Source of the DNA: Tubulanus polymorphus
Lineage: Eukaryota; Nemertea; Palaeonemertea; Tubulaniformes; Tubulanidae
Direction: 5' to 3'
Assembly (NCBI RefSeq): GCF_964204645.1
Contig: NC_134025.1
Span: 30,968,001 to 31,032,000 of the forward strand
Length of the DNA stretch: 64,000 nt
Positions 16,801-41,365 of this stretch are shown here, one piece after another. The notes beneath the pieces were generated by a model. The model saw only the letters and a program-made list of their open reading frames with translations. It made no database searches and was not told the origin of the DNA. The position numbers and the translations under genes are program-made. Position 1 is the stretch's first letter; each line of letters starts with the position of its first letter.

Positions 16801-17874
16801 TCATTAAAGAAAGAACGGAAGATTGAAGAAAAACCTCGTAGAATAGGAGAAAATTCTGAGGAGCTTGAAAATAGGAATAAACAGAAAACTGTCATTGCAT
16901 CTGCTGCTGCTGCTGCTGCACCAGTATTACCTGCTTCTAAATGGAGGAGTATTGAACAGCCGAGGACACCGAGTCCACAGAACAAGTCACCCAGTCCAAA
17001 GAGGAGGTCACCAAGTCCAAAGAGAAGATCACCGAGTCCGAAGAGAAGGTCACCAAGTCCGAAGAGAAGATCACCGAGTCCAAAGAGGAACAAGAGGTCA
17101 GTAAGCCGTGAGAGGCGGAAGAGGTCAAATGATTCCGCAAGTAGAAAACTGAAAGAAAAGAGGTCACCAAGTCATGAGAGGCAACGTTCGAAGCATGAGA
17201 GGAACAAGAGGTCAATAAGTCCAGAAAAGAAGAGGTCAATGAGTGGTGAGAGGAGAAAGAGGTCAATGAGTGGAGATAGGAGAAAGAGGTCAATGAGTGG
17301 AGATAGGAGAAAGAGGTCAATGAGTGGTGAAAGGAAAAAGGGGTCAATGAGTGGAGATAGGAGAAAGAGGTCAATGAGTGGAGAGAGGAGAAATAGGTCA
17401 ATGAGCGGAGAAAGGAGAAAGAGGTCAATGAGTGGAGAGAGGAGAAAGAGGTCAATGAGTGGAGAGAGGAGAAAGAGGTCAATGAGTGGAGAGAGGAGAA
17501 AGAGGTCAATGAGTGGAGAGAGGAGAAAGAGGTCAATGAGTGGAGAGAGGAGAAAGAGGTCGGATGATTCGTCTGCTAGAAAACCAAAAGAAAGAAAAGT
17601 AGAAAATCCTAGAGAAATGAAACAAAGTTCGCAAAACTTGAATAGAAAATCAACGAGAAAAGTTGAGAAGAATAAAAGAGTAAAGAATAGTGATGATAGT
17701 TCTGATAGTAGCAGTGATAGTGACGGTAGTTCCTCCTCGAGTAGTTCCGGTAGTTCTAGCAGCAATAGTAGTAGTAATAGTTCTAGTAGTTCCGATACAG
17801 ATGAAGCACCAAAAAAATCAACTACGAAAGTGTCGAAGAAATCACCGAGATCCAGACACGACAGCAGTGACTGA
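7860..17874 (+). CDS. CWC22: Pre-mRNA-splicing factor CWC22 homologue with expanded RS-like tail
   Basis: Fifteen coding exons join in frame to about 1,862 residues: 7860-7949, 8363-8691, 8776-8874, 9322-9477, 9581-9709, 10374-10596, 10976-11318, 11623-11781, 12189-12334, 12781-12858, 13203-13355, 13440-13567, 14081-14182, 14269-14387, 14540-17874. Residues 1-225 are charged and disordered. The MIF4G domain (about 225-460) is diagnostic ([58 protein letters not shown]). The MA3 domain follows an acidic Ser-rich linker (about 510-710; [35 protein letters not shown]). CWC22 binds eIF4A3 in the spliceosome and loads the exon junction complex in the nucleus. The last exon adds about 1,110 residues of Arg/Ser/Glu/Lys repeats, roughly doubling the protein relative to the human one (about 908). 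Three coding minisatellites lie in this tail. Start choice: an ATG directly preceding an acidic Ser-rich N-terminus, open to the first donor. Confidence 0.95.
7962..8230. repeat. 35-bp minisatellite, CWC22 intron 1
   Basis: About seven and a half copies of a 35-bp unit containing TCAATCAAATACTGCATTAA and CCTCCTC. Copies alternate between ACCACCC and ACACCC and between CTCACCC and CTCCCTC, suggesting amplification in blocks. Confidence 0.9.
8970..9231. repeat. Nested MITE-like elements, CWC22 intron
   Basis: An outer element with CTCCACAGTTGTGAG and AACTGTAGAACTGGATCC ends is interrupted by an inner element (9057-9191). The inner element runs from CTGGTTGCACAGTC to GACTGTGCAACTAGCCC. The six bases CTGGAG occur on both sides of it (9051-9056 and 9192-9197), as expected of a target-site duplication. 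Confidence 0.6.
9800..10338. repeat. 39-bp GC-rich minisatellite, CWC22 intron
   Basis: About fourteen copies of a 39-bp unit containing CGGACTCTGTTTGTCACGGA and CTGAATGTCACGTG, degrading to shorter copies at the right end. A three-unit block carrying the CTGCTTG and CACATG variants occurs twice, 117 bp apart. Because 39 is a multiple of three and the unit lacks stops in several frames, long open frames on both strands here are artefacts of the repeat. It ends 35 bp before the exon at 10374. Confidence 0.93.
12617..12727. repeat. MITE-like element, CWC22 intron
   Basis: About 111 bp opening TGGGCCCAGTTTCACAAA and closing TTCGTGAAACCGGGCCCTG. Inner TTTTCAATGAGGGCAACAAT is shared with the element at 664-782, so both belong to one family. 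Confidence 0.65.
12901..13035. repeat. MITE-like element plus solo end, CWC22 intron
   Basis: An AGTTCCACAG-type palindromic element (about 12901-13018) is followed by an extra copy of its right end (CCGTGGAACTGGGTC). Such an extra end could seed a tandem array like that at 3755. Confidence 0.55.
13597..14040. repeat. CT-rich minisatellite, CWC22 intron
   Basis: Pyrimidine-only tract of CTCACCTCCCCCTCTACCTC-type units. A block of about 175 bp is present twice in succession (around 13670 and 13845), including the rarer CTCATCTCTCTGCCTCTC phrase. The long open frames across it are repeat artefacts. Such a polypyrimidine strand could adopt triplex structure; that is inference. Confidence 0.9.
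14962..15790 (+). repeat. Coding repeat: RRxSPEPMRD / DSREPFRRG units of CWC22
   Basis: Inside the last CWC22 exon, 27-30 bp units encode about 28-30 copies of a peptide drifting from [10 protein letters not shown] to DSREPFRRG. The frame is kept throughout and substitutions respect the Arg, Ser-Pro and Glu-Pro pattern. The units resemble RS-domain phosphorylation sites. The reverse strand is also open across the region but has no independent support. Confidence 0.85.
16975..17090 (+). repeat. Coding repeat: SPKRR units of CWC22
   Basis: Five to six copies of an 18-bp unit encode SPKRRS in tandem, following a short alanine run (AAAAAAAP). This is typical of SR-protein tails. Confidence 0.85.
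17220..17565 (+). repeat. Coding repeat: KRSMSGERR units of CWC22
   Basis: About twelve copies of a 27-bp unit encode KRSMSGERR or KRSMSGDRR with very little variation at the DNA level, much less than the 15 kb coding repeat. This points to recent amplification or homogenisation. A poly-Ser/Asp segment and the stop codon follow. Confidence 0.9.
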
Positions 17875-18780
17875 TGACCTGAGACTAATGAAGGACCAGA
17901 GACCGGGGAGGGTCTGGCCTGTGACCCAGATCAGCGGACTGATGAGTTGGCCTGAGACCTGGGGAACTAGGGGGCCCAGGTTACATGTATACAAAATTTA
18001 AACGTAAACTTAATTTAGTAGACTCTGCTCAAGTGAGACCATCAAAATTTGTTCAACCAGTGATATCCAAGTTTGATGTTATGTATCCCCCCAGTTAAAC
18101 AGTTATCTCTGAGTTAAACAGTTATCTCTGAGTTAAACAGTTATCTCTGAGTTAAACAGTTATCTCTGAGTTAAACAGTTATCTCTGAGTTAAACAGTAA
18201 TCTCTTGAGTTAAACAGTTATCTCTGAGTTAAACAGTTATCTCTGAGTTAAACAGTTATCTCTAAGTTGAACAGTTATCTCTTGAGTCGAACGGTTATCT
18301 CTTGAGTTAAACGGTTATCTCTTTGAGTCAAAAAGTTATCTCTAAGTTGAATGAATCCGACTTGAGGCAGTCTACTATACTACAATGTAATATGTTCGAT
18401 GATACATTGTATTGATGTTGATACAATGTATTATTATAAGCGTTGAATGAAGTGATCTGAATTCACTGCTGTTTATTGTATTATAACACGCAACATAAAA
18501 CATTGTACATGTAATATATGTGGTTGTATAATGTTCTTCACATTTTGCATTTAAATGTCAAATTCTTCATGTAAAATCCTGTTGAAACAATTGAGAGCGA
18601 ATGGAACCATCCAACTGTGCATTTTATACATCATCGTCATTTAGGTAATCAATGTAAAGATTGGATGTATGAAAAATCATCAATTTTGTGCTTGTAAAAA
18701 TAAAACTGATTATTACATGTTTAAAACTGGTTCAACAAAATAAATATTTATAAATGAATTTTGTAAATAAACCTAGAATT
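17875..18780 (+). other. CWC22 3' UTR with 19-bp minisatellite
   Basis: After the TGA at 17872-17874, a 19-bp repeat (GTTATCTCTGAGTTAAACA, about thirteen copies, 18096-18350, drifting at the right end) is followed by AT-rich sequence. AATAAA signals lie at 18699, 18739 and 18766. The extent of the UTR is inferred from those signals. Confidence 0.6.
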
Positions 18781-19418
18781 TTTCTTTTGTGATTTGTTGC
18801 TCAGTACATGAGGACAGATGAAGCCCAACCCCGAGGATAACAATGCTGTTCCACCTGAAGATGCCCCTAAGGATTACCAAAGCTGAACGAACAAAGAAAG
18901 ATTTGTGCTAAACTAAAGGATACTTGTATTTCTTTGAATATATCACAGATAAAATGTTTAACAATTGAATTATAATAATCAAAACGGGGACCGTTTCACA
19001 GATACGTAAGCATCAGGGGCCATTTCATGAGTGAAGAGTGGGCTGTTTTAAACTTCATTAAGCAGCTGATGTATTTTGATTGGAGGCAGTATGTCGTATT
19101 GATTGGCTGAAAGTTTCCTCATCCGTAAAGTCGGTAAAAACAACTGGATTTTATCACCCTACAAATAATACAAATAACACGATAATTACACGTCAGTAGC
19201 GATACAGTTGACGGCCAATATGACGCATGTGTTACGTACGGCTGACCTTGGATTAATAACTGTACTTCAAGGTCTGACATATATATCACAATTAAAACCA
19301 CCATAAATGGTATATATTCGAATTTATGTTATTTCTATGCTGAAAGATTACGCCCCGCCATTACAATTATCGAAATTGATATATTCAAATCTATGTTAAT
19401 TTATGCAAAAAATACTTT
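18781..19418. other. Convergent spacer CWC22 / WD40 gene
   Basis: Noncoding. A weak inverted phrase (CCGTTTCACAGATACGTAAG and GGCCATTTCATGAGTGAA) near 18990-19040 recalls the MITE ends. No gene or clear minus-strand poly(A) signal was recognised. Confidence 0.4.
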
Positions 19419-33817
<14,399 letters not shown>

Positions 33818-33924
33818 TTTAGGTACAGTTTTCATTCAATTCTCATCATTCCGTTACTAAGATATCTACCCTAGCAACAGATGTCTTGGTTACAAGGAAA
33901 ATAGTGCCAAAAAGACTAAAAGAT

Positions 33925-33996
33925 CTCCCCGGCCGGGAATCGAACCCGGGTCTCGCACGTGACAGGCGCGGATACTCACCACTATACTACCGAGGA
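33925..33996 (-). tRNA. tRNA-Asp (GTC)
   Basis: Seventy-two bases read on the minus strand give a full cloverleaf: acceptor TCCTCGG with CCGGGGA and discriminator G; D arm with TAGTATAGTGG; anticodon stem CGCGC/GTGCG around CTGTCAC (anticodon GTC); T arm CCGGG-TTCGATT-CCCGG. The internal promoter boxes are intact. It delivers aspartate to ribosomes. It sits 108 bp upstream of the WD40-gene start. Confidence 0.96.
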
Positions 33997-34843
33997 TTGA
34001 CGAAAGGTGGTCTGTTCACTAGTCAAATCTCATCCAAAAGAGCCCCTTAAATAAACATAAATCAATTAACTATGAATTTGTTTGAGATATTTAATAGTTT
34101 ATATTTTTATGGTTACTCATGGATGTGTGACCCTTAAAAGCCCGCGGGTGCCCCGGGTTCAAACCCAGCAAGTTATTCTGGGTTCCCCGATACTGAACTG
34201 AGGATCGAACAGAAGGTTACTAGTTCGAATCCTGTGATTTACTGATACTGATCTCGAAGTTGTGGTACGGTTGTAGTTCGGACCCTGATATCAGATTCTC
34301 CATCCGCCGGCCGGTTTTGCCTGCGTCTTGGTGTTGGATCCCCTAGAGGCCCAATAGCTACCCTACCACCGATTTAAAAAAACAATTGATCCGAAATGCA
34401 TTATTTATTTCTTTTGATCATAAGTATATATATAGATAAGACTCCACATTTTGACACTTGGTTCCTCCTCGCGAAATTTGACGCCAGATTTGGGCGCCGC
34501 TTCCCGACGCATCTGGAACTGGAGACAATTTTGTGTCTCAAATTCTCCTAAATATTGATTTTATCATCATGATAATTTATTTCATCAAATTATGCGGAAT
34601 TTATGCCATTAAATTCAATAATTCCTTGAGATTGATATCTCGGGGCTCTCCGTTTTCCGTCGGATGCATTCCCAGTTTGGAGTTTGGGTGAACTGACCTG
34701 GATATCCTCGGAGCTAACCGTTTTCGGGCCAGCGCGACAATCAGTGAGAATGTGGAGCTACAAATTCAATTCATAAACTTTATTAAACAAGACAACGCTT
34801 AACTAACAACAAAAGCGTTCCTTTCATATATGAATGAAAAGTG
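33997..34843. other. Spacer upstream of DMAC1-like gene
   Basis: Noncoding. Isolated B-box-like phrases (GGGTTCAAACCC at about 34157, AGTTCGAATCCTG at about 34225) lack partner A boxes. The probable DMAC1-like promoter is within 34450-34840, which has GC-rich patches (TTTGGGCGCCGCTTCCCGAC). Confidence 0.4.
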
Positions 34844-35462
34844 ATGGATTCTGATGACTGTTTGTCGTGTCGTGTTTTAGGGGGTGGAGTTGTGGTTGGC
34901 ACGTCGGGTTATGTCCTCGTAAACTGGTGGAAAAGAGTTGCTAAAGCGTCACCCCCAAAATCTGTATTTGAACACGCTATTTATCTGGGACTCGCAGGAT
35001 GTAAGTCATCCTACCCCTACTGCTGCAGGGTTCTTGTAGATCAGGAAATTCTAGATTTTAGGCAATTTGAATTTTTGGTGTCTTGGCGTTGTTGTTCTTG
35101 CTGGTGATAAGCATCAAAAACAACCTCAAGAAACAGTCCCCCCCCCCCCCCCACTGAGAGAGTATATCTTATGTTGATCTACTAATCAGGGATCATTTTT
35201 GTCAAGGTTCAGGAAATATTTGTGAATTTTTGGTTTCCCGATCTGTAAGGAGCCTGCGCCTGAATTTCAATGTAAAAGATTTCTTTTTGCATTTAATGAA
35301 TGAATTTATTTTGTGATCTATTTTCTTTGCTCAGGTTTACTCGGTATTGGTGCAACACGGCTACTCAATATCAAGCTTCCATCTATTGGGATCCCTCAGC
35401 AGCAGAACTTTAAAGATGACAGTGAAGTTTCCAAACCTCTGGTATCTGATTCTGGCAGCTGA
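34844..35462 (+). CDS. DMAC1-like small mitochondrial membrane protein
   Basis: Two exons (34844-35000 and 35335-35462) with GT-AG borders encode 94 residues. It starts MDSDDCLSCRVLGGG, has one hydrophobic stretch (GGGVVVGTSGYVLV), a basic/Pro loop (WWKRVAKASPPKS) and a second hydrophobic stretch (AIYLGLAGCLLGIGA). This is the layout of human DMAC1/TMEM261 (CWSCRVLSG, 112 residues), an inner-membrane factor for distal arm assembly of respiratory complex I. Homology is inferred from the CxSCRVL motif and topology. A possible start three bases upstream is GTG, so the ATG at 34844 is chosen. The C-terminal tail is Ser/Asp-rich and unlike the human one. Confidence 0.65.
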
Positions 35463-35510
35463 AAGACCTGTTAACAAATTAGTTACATTTCATTTTATAC
35501 AAGTTGAAGA

Positions 35511-35516
35511 AATAAA
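35511..35516 (+). terminator. Polyadenylation signal of DMAC1-like gene
   Basis: AATAAA 49 bp after the stop codon at 35460-35462. Confidence 0.6.
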
Positions 35517-35606
35517 TAATATTATCGGAAAAATGTTTTAAATGTGAGTTGATGAGGAATTTTGCAAAACTGCAGTTTATATGCGGGCCTCTATCGGCGT
35601 TCGTTA

Positions 35607-35762
35607 GATTTCAACCGTCAAGTGCTACCTCGCTATAAAGCAGTAGCGGTCGATCTGTGAACTAAGATACTACTCGCATGCCGCAGAAAGAATCTCCCTT
35701 CTCGGGTTAGTTCTCATATTTTCCGTCAATGTAATACATAGCGGCAGCACTTGACGGTCAAG
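35607..35762. repeat. Inverted repeat of the CCGTCAAGTGCT family
   Basis: Starts CCGTCAAGTGCTACC and ends GGCAGCACTTGACGGTC, giving short inverted ends about 155 bp apart. A one-sided relative is at about 2771. I infer another MITE-like family. Confidence 0.5.
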
Positions 35763-35790
35763 CTTTGATCAGCTCTTTTGGTGGGTAGCG

Positions 35791-36290
35791 GTGCACAAAT
35801 TGAAATCACTGAAATGTGTTTTAACTTCCAATGATACCCTTTGTAATTATAGAATGATTAAAAAGAATTTTGAATTTGAAAAATACCTTATTGAGTTACC
35901 GTCGAAATACTGTAACTATTTGCTACGATACCGCCGTGCCAATAATCATTGTTTACCGATTGAAAAGGATTGATATACGAAAAAGAAAGAAGAAAGACTA
36001 TGTACAATGTGTAATTCAGGCGAAATTGGTGATGAATATCACTACTTAATGATCTGTCATTCTCACACCGAGCTGAGAAGAAGACACATAACTAGTTATT
36101 ATTACGATAATCCCTCCGAGCTAAAATATTACGAGTTATTGAATACGAAGGATCCGTAATTATTAATGAATATTATTGATATGTTGAAATGTCTGTAAAT
36201 ATTTTGTTTTTTAAATAGTGTGTTGATATAAATGTTTTTGTATATCCTTATACAATTGACATTGTCAGGATGAATAAAGTTATCTTATCT
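35791..36290 (+). pseudogene. 3' fragment of a non-LTR retrotransposon (LINE)
   Basis: Reading from 35791, one frame gives FEKYLIELPSKYCNYLLRYR, then a TGA at about 35971, then LCTMCNSGEIGDEYHYLMIC and further sequence to a TAA near 36159. The Cys-x2-Cys, GDEYH and Cys arrangement is the zinc-knuckle-like end typical of LINE reverse-transcriptase polyproteins, here with one in-frame stop. The tail GAATAAAGTTATCTTATCT is typical of a LINE 3' end. It is 5'-truncated, as most LINE copies are. The clade is not assigned. Confidence 0.75.
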
Positions 36291-36299
36291 AATGTACGA

Positions 36300-36665
36300 T
36301 AGCAGGAATGCTCCGTCTAGGTTTCCGGGATCGCCGGTAACTGCAAGGTATCGTGGGTATCCTCGGTATCATGGTTATCGGAGACGCATGGGCCGTGACA
36401 CAGGTATCCTCGGTATCGTTGGTATCACAGGTAACCGTAAGTATCGTAGGTAACCTGGAGTCTCACAGGCCGTGACACGGGTATCCTCGGTATCGTTGGT
36501 ATCACAGGTAACCTTTGGTCTCACTGGCCGTGAGACGGGTATCCTCGGTATCGACGCCGGTAACTGGGAGGATGACACGCCCTGAGACAGGTATCCTCGG
36601 TATCAACGGTAACCTGGGTTCGCGCAGAGGCAGTGCCCTGGTATCGTTGGTATTGATGACTCGTA
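36300..36665. repeat. Degenerate GGTATCCTCGGTATCG minisatellite
   Basis: Irregular copies of GGTATCCTCGGTATCGTTGG mixed with GGTAACC and TCACAGGCCGTGA phrases. A 90-100 bp higher-order unit (GTGACACGGGTATCCTCGGT) is visible twice or more. Not coding. Confidence 0.75.
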
Positions 36666-36922
36666 GCAACATGGATGACTCCGACTATCAGTAATGTACG
36701 TAAAAAGTGAAGCTGAAGACAAATGATAATCCTTCGATTTAATTCATTCAATTAATCGTTATTCAGTTTTTCATTCTATTTCAGATTCAATATAATATCA
36801 ATTGATAACCAATTTTCTTTTATTGACCTTTTCAAAACCACCCAGAATCAGTAGCCAATATCCAAATCAGGTCCGAGTCTGGGACAATCCTGCCTATCCA
36901 ATGTACCTATTAGATGATGAAT

Positions 36923-37376
36923 CAGGCGCGGATCCAGACTATCGCACATGCAGCACGTGCGGTAGTCGCAGTTTTCAAACGCCCTTGAAAAATGTATGTT
37001 TCGGGAAAAAAAGTAAATAAAAAGGCACACAATTTGTCCGCCATAAAAAATAATTGCTTTTCTGTACTAGGCCTATAGCAAAATGTGAATGAGATAAATT
37101 GCCCAAAATCATAAAAGGCAATCTAAGGCATTTTTTTTATTCAAAGGGGCACTATTCTAAAAGAGACATTATTGTTGCTCTATAAATTTAATCGAAAACG
37201 GGCAAATTTCGCCAAAAATCTAAAAAAAGGCACAAGCAAATTGAATGTGAAGGTAAATTAAGTGGCATGATACCAATAAATGGCTCGCTCGCTGGGCATT
37301 AATACTGGCCCTTTTCAAAGTTGGTGCCCTTTTTTCACTGTGCTGTAGTCACTGTATGGCCCTGGATCCGCGCCTG
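36923..37376. mobile_element. Non-autonomous DNA transposon, 454 bp
   Basis: The 15-base ends CAGGCGCGGATCCAG and CTGGATCCGCGCCTG are perfect inverses. TGAAT is found directly on both sides (36918-36922 and 37377-37381), consistent with a five-base target duplication. The ends resemble the CAG...GCGGATCCA termini common in hAT-type MITEs, though hAT elements usually duplicate eight bases. No transposase is encoded. Confidence 0.8.
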
Positions 37377-37381
37377 TGAAT

Positions 37382-38985
37382 GCAGCACACCCCGTCACTC
37401 AGAACCAATAGACCGAGTTCCGAACCCGGGATACCCTCGTTTAATATCTAACAGTATCCAGTTCACTCAGAATCAATACCAATAGACCGGACTCGAGCTC
37501 AGGAATCCCCCGTTTACCATTTCAATATATAGGTCACTCAGAATCAGTAAATAGATCACCTGTACCACTCTGAATATTTATCAGTAATTACTGGTATTCA
37601 GCTTCAGTACCACTCTGAATCAGTATCAGTTATAACCAGATTTGAACCTGGGACACCCCTCAACATGCTCTATTTCAGCATCAGAAGTAATTACTGATGA
37701 ATTGTACCTGCGACACCTATTTTCAGTATTCCACCATTGATGGAATCAGTGTCCACTGCAGAATGATACTGCTACATGAAATTCTTTAAGACTGATGGGA
37801 TCCTAAGAGTACCGGTAATTAGAGTCTCTTAGGTAGCTCATGCAGGTTTTAATCTGCTGCCTGCCGTACCACAGACCTTGAATATCAGACACATCTGAAA
37901 GGGATCGGTGTCAAGCTGTGTTTGAAGAGTGAGGTAGTAAGTGACAGTAGCAAAGTCTAAACGGGCATCTCAATGGTATGGGTTGGTACTGGAGCATCCT
38001 CAGTTAGGGCAGTGCCAGAGATCAGTACATGCATTAAAGGTAACATTGGAGTAATTCAAAGTTGTAAAAAAAGAAAGTCTCTACCACATTGAGAGTGGAT
38101 TGAAAGTCTCATTGTACAATGGAACCTTCCTGTTAAACACGAATCTTAAGGGAAAAAGTGAAATTGTCGTACATGTAATAACCAGGTTTCAGTGTATCCA
38201 AATCTGCATTGATATAAATATTCTAGCTGGGACAAGCTACGAACAGAATCGTATTAATGAGGTTCAACTGTATTTCATTTATTCACTTACAGAGAAAAAA
38301 TAATCCATGTACAATAGACTTCTAACTGGAACGAAGTAAGACAAGGTGATAGTTCTAGTCACCTGTAGACAATAGAACTTCAATGCAATAGTAAGTAACT
38401 AGACTTGAAATTAGTCGAATGAAACACTCTAATCTGTGTCTTAAGGATTAGATAGTCTTAATTAGACTTGAAATAATTCCAGTTAACAGAGAGTCCACTG
38501 TACATTTTATGAAGAAAAAGTAACACATATAATATGTAGCGAACAACTGACCACTAGTGATGCTGATGTTACAACAACTAGTGGTTAGTGTAGTTCAATA
38601 TGTATTGATAAACAATAGTTCAACCAATATTCAAACACCATAAAATCAATGTATTGATCAAACCAACATCCTCAGAATGAGACAGAACACAACAACTATC
38701 ATTTTAAAGTAATGAGTATTTACAAACGCAGTCACAAGTACAAAATCTCCACATATACAGCACATACAACTATATTTCAGAAATCATTTAACAAGTACAA
38801 AAACAAGCAAGAGAAGCCCCTTGAAACATTTACACTCAAAACGCAAAGTCGCAGCAAATCAGTAATTAATAACCCACAATCAGATTCAACAACAAACCAG
38901 CCAATCAAACCATCAATTCATATTTATTTTTCAATAGATGTACAATGTGTATTTACATTCAACCTATACTGAAGCTATCAGCCTC
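37382..38985. other. Gene-free stretch with diverged repeats
   Basis: From 37382 to about 37720 there are diverged copies of a roughly 100-bp phrase with CACTCAGAATCAGTA and a B-box-like core (GAGTTCCGAACCCGGGATAC). From 37760 to 38985 only AT-rich unique-looking sequence is seen. The short open frames at 38.1 and 38.7 kb lack recognisable domains. Confidence 0.4.
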
Positions 38986-38989
38986 AGAG

Positions 38990-39640
38990 AAGTTGGTCGG
39001 CATCTCTGGAACTACGATAACTCGCGGTAACAAACACTGAAAGTCCTGATTTGACGGAGAAATTGGTCGGCATCTCTGGAACTACGATAACTCGCGGTAA
39101 CAAACACTGAAAGTCCTGATTTGACGGAGAAATTGGTCGGCATCTCTGGAACTACGATAACTCGCGGTAACAAACACTGAAAGTCCTGATTTGACGGAGA
39201 AATTGGTCGGCATCTCTGGAACTACGATAACTCGCGGTAACAAACACTGAAAGTCCTGATTTGACGGAGAAATTGGTCGGCATCTCTCGAACTACGATAA
39301 CTCGTGGCAACAAACACTGGAAGTCCCGATTTGACAGAGAAATTGGTCGGCATCTCTGGAACTACGATAACTCGTGGCAACAAACACTGAAAGTCCCGAA
39401 TTGACGGAGAAATTGATCGGCATCCCTGGAACTACGATAACTCGTGGTAACAAACACTGAAAGTCCCGAATTGACGGAGAAATTGGTCGGAATCTCTGGA
39501 ACTACGATAACTCGCGGTAACAAACACTGAAAGTCCCGATTTACGGAGAAATTGGTCGGCATCTCTGGAACTAGGCTAACTCGCATTACAATCACTGAAA
39601 GTCCCTAATTGATGGGGAAATTGGTCGGCATCTCTGATTT
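38990..39640. repeat. 70-bp minisatellite
   Basis: About nine copies of a 70-bp unit containing GAAATTGGTCGGCATCTCTG and ACTACGATAACTCGCGGTAA. The left four copies are almost identical and the right ones diverge, so the left side is the younger end. The unit is related to part of the exon-like modules that follow (GATGCCGACCAATTTC on the minus strand). Confidence 0.93.
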
Positions 39641-41035
39641 GATCTTTTCCTGTTGTCTGATATTCTACAGCCAACCACAAGCTCAATACATGTACTACAA
39701 TGTGAAAACACAAAATATGAATAATGATATCATTTTTGAGACTTCTTCAAAATAAATTTCAATTATACCTGCTTTTTAGTAGATTCTGACACGTGCCTCT
39801 TAGGTTTTTTCATGAGGAAATTGATCTGCATCATCAGTATCGTTTCCATCTTGATATCTTGTATTGTGTGACAAATAACTCAATACTAACTACAACAACA
39901 ATGTACTAAATAAACTTTTTCCATTCATAAGACCCTTCATAAAAACAAAATTCATCTAATTTCAATTTTACCTGATTTATAGTCAATTCAGATTCATGAC
40001 TCAGACCTTGAGGAATTTGCTAAATTCTTCCTGAACTCTGATGTTTTCCTTTCCTCTGGTTTTGAGCATCTCTTACAACCACAGGCCACTAGCTACAACA
40101 AAAATACATAAAAGTAACCAGTTTCATTGAGTCGACTGTTCCTGCAAAGAAATTCATAAGTTCAATTTTACCTGATTCATAGTCAATGTAGACACATAAC
40201 TTAGAAGTGAAATTGCTCAGTGAGACTCAGAAGTGAAACTTCAGTAACTTTTCGTATCTTCTTGAACTTTCTGTTTGATGTGGAGATTCCCCAGAGTACT
40301 TCGATTTCTGCGTACAAACACTGAAAGAAGTCCCGAATTGACGGAGAAATTTGTCGGCATCTCTGATCTGATCTTTTCCTGTCGTCTGATATTTTACGGC
40401 CAACCACAAGCTTAATACTACAATGACAAAACACAAAATATGAATAATGATATCATTTTTGAGACTCTTCTTCAAAATAAATTTCAATTATACCTGCTTT
40501 ATAGTCAATTCAGATTCATGATTCGGACCTTAAGGAATTTGCTCAACACTTCCTGAACTCAGTTTCCTTTCCTCTGGTTTTGAGCGTCTCTAGCAACAAC
40601 AGTCCACTGGCTACAACAAAAGTACATAAAATAAACGTAACCATCTTCTTTAAGTCAACTGTTCCTGCAAAGAAGTTCATATGAAGTATAATTTTACCTG
40701 ATTCATAGTCAATTCAGACTCATGACACCTTAAATATTTCTTAACGACAACTGGAACAATCCTGAATGTTTCCTGTCGATCGTTTGGTATTTTGTACTTG
40801 CCGACCAAATCAATACACGCTACAACAGGGAAATATGAATTACACATAATACTAACTTACCGTCCTAGTTGAGAACATTCTTATTTACAAAGAAATTTAC
40901 AGCAATTTATACTATACCTGATTTATAGTCTTTACTAAGTGAAATTTCTAAGAACCTCAGGAACTTTCTGTTTGGGGGGTGGCGTGGAGATTCCTCAGTA
41001 GAGTATACCTCAGATTTCTACTGACAACAGACACC
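39640..41035 (-). other. Array of exon-like modules with reused splice donors
   Basis: Read on the minus strand, about six segments of 115-250 bp, most after a TTGTTGTAG-type acceptor, end in a near-identical donor context ACTATGAATCAG|GTAAAAT or CTATAAAGCAG|GTATAAT (ends near 40921, 40697, 40496, 40172, 39972, 39770). One is fully open (about 40697-40819: CIDLVGKYKIPNDRQ...ESELTMNQ). Others share the peptide pattern but carry stops. Intervening sequences are also duplicated. This may be an internally duplicated gene in decay, or noncoding exons. No family is recognised. Confidence 0.45.
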
Positions 41036-41365
41036 AATCCAACACTTCTCTTTCTGGTACTTTCATCTTTCTTTTTCCTCTTGTTTTACAAATTGATATT
41101 TGATTATTTGACATTTTGATATTTTTACCATCATAAAATTGATATTATGTTTTTCTTTACATCATCGTTATTTGAGATTGTACAAGGATAGATACAAATA
41201 ATACGTTTCTTAACGTTCTTTAATTTTAAACTCACAGCTGTTTGTAAATTATTTCCACACACAAAGATGGCATGCTGCATGCTGATCAATTTGTTTACCA
41301 TGCGCATGGACCCGCGGGTGTGCCAGTGCTGTTTAGTGCAATTGATGCGTTGGTGCAAGTGCATA

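Noticed and set aside
14863-17765. Long antisense open frames under the CWC22 tail
   Set aside because: Reverse reading of Arg/Ser codon repeats yields stop-free frames. No domain or splice support was seen.
34130-34290. Possible tRNA genes with GGGTTCAAACCC and AGTTCGAATCC
   Set aside because: Only B-box-like motifs are present. No A box, acceptor stem or anticodon arm could be drawn.
38990-39640. CRISPR-like appearance of regular 70-bp repeats
   Set aside because: No unique spacers between repeats, no cas genes and a eukaryotic context. It is a minisatellite.
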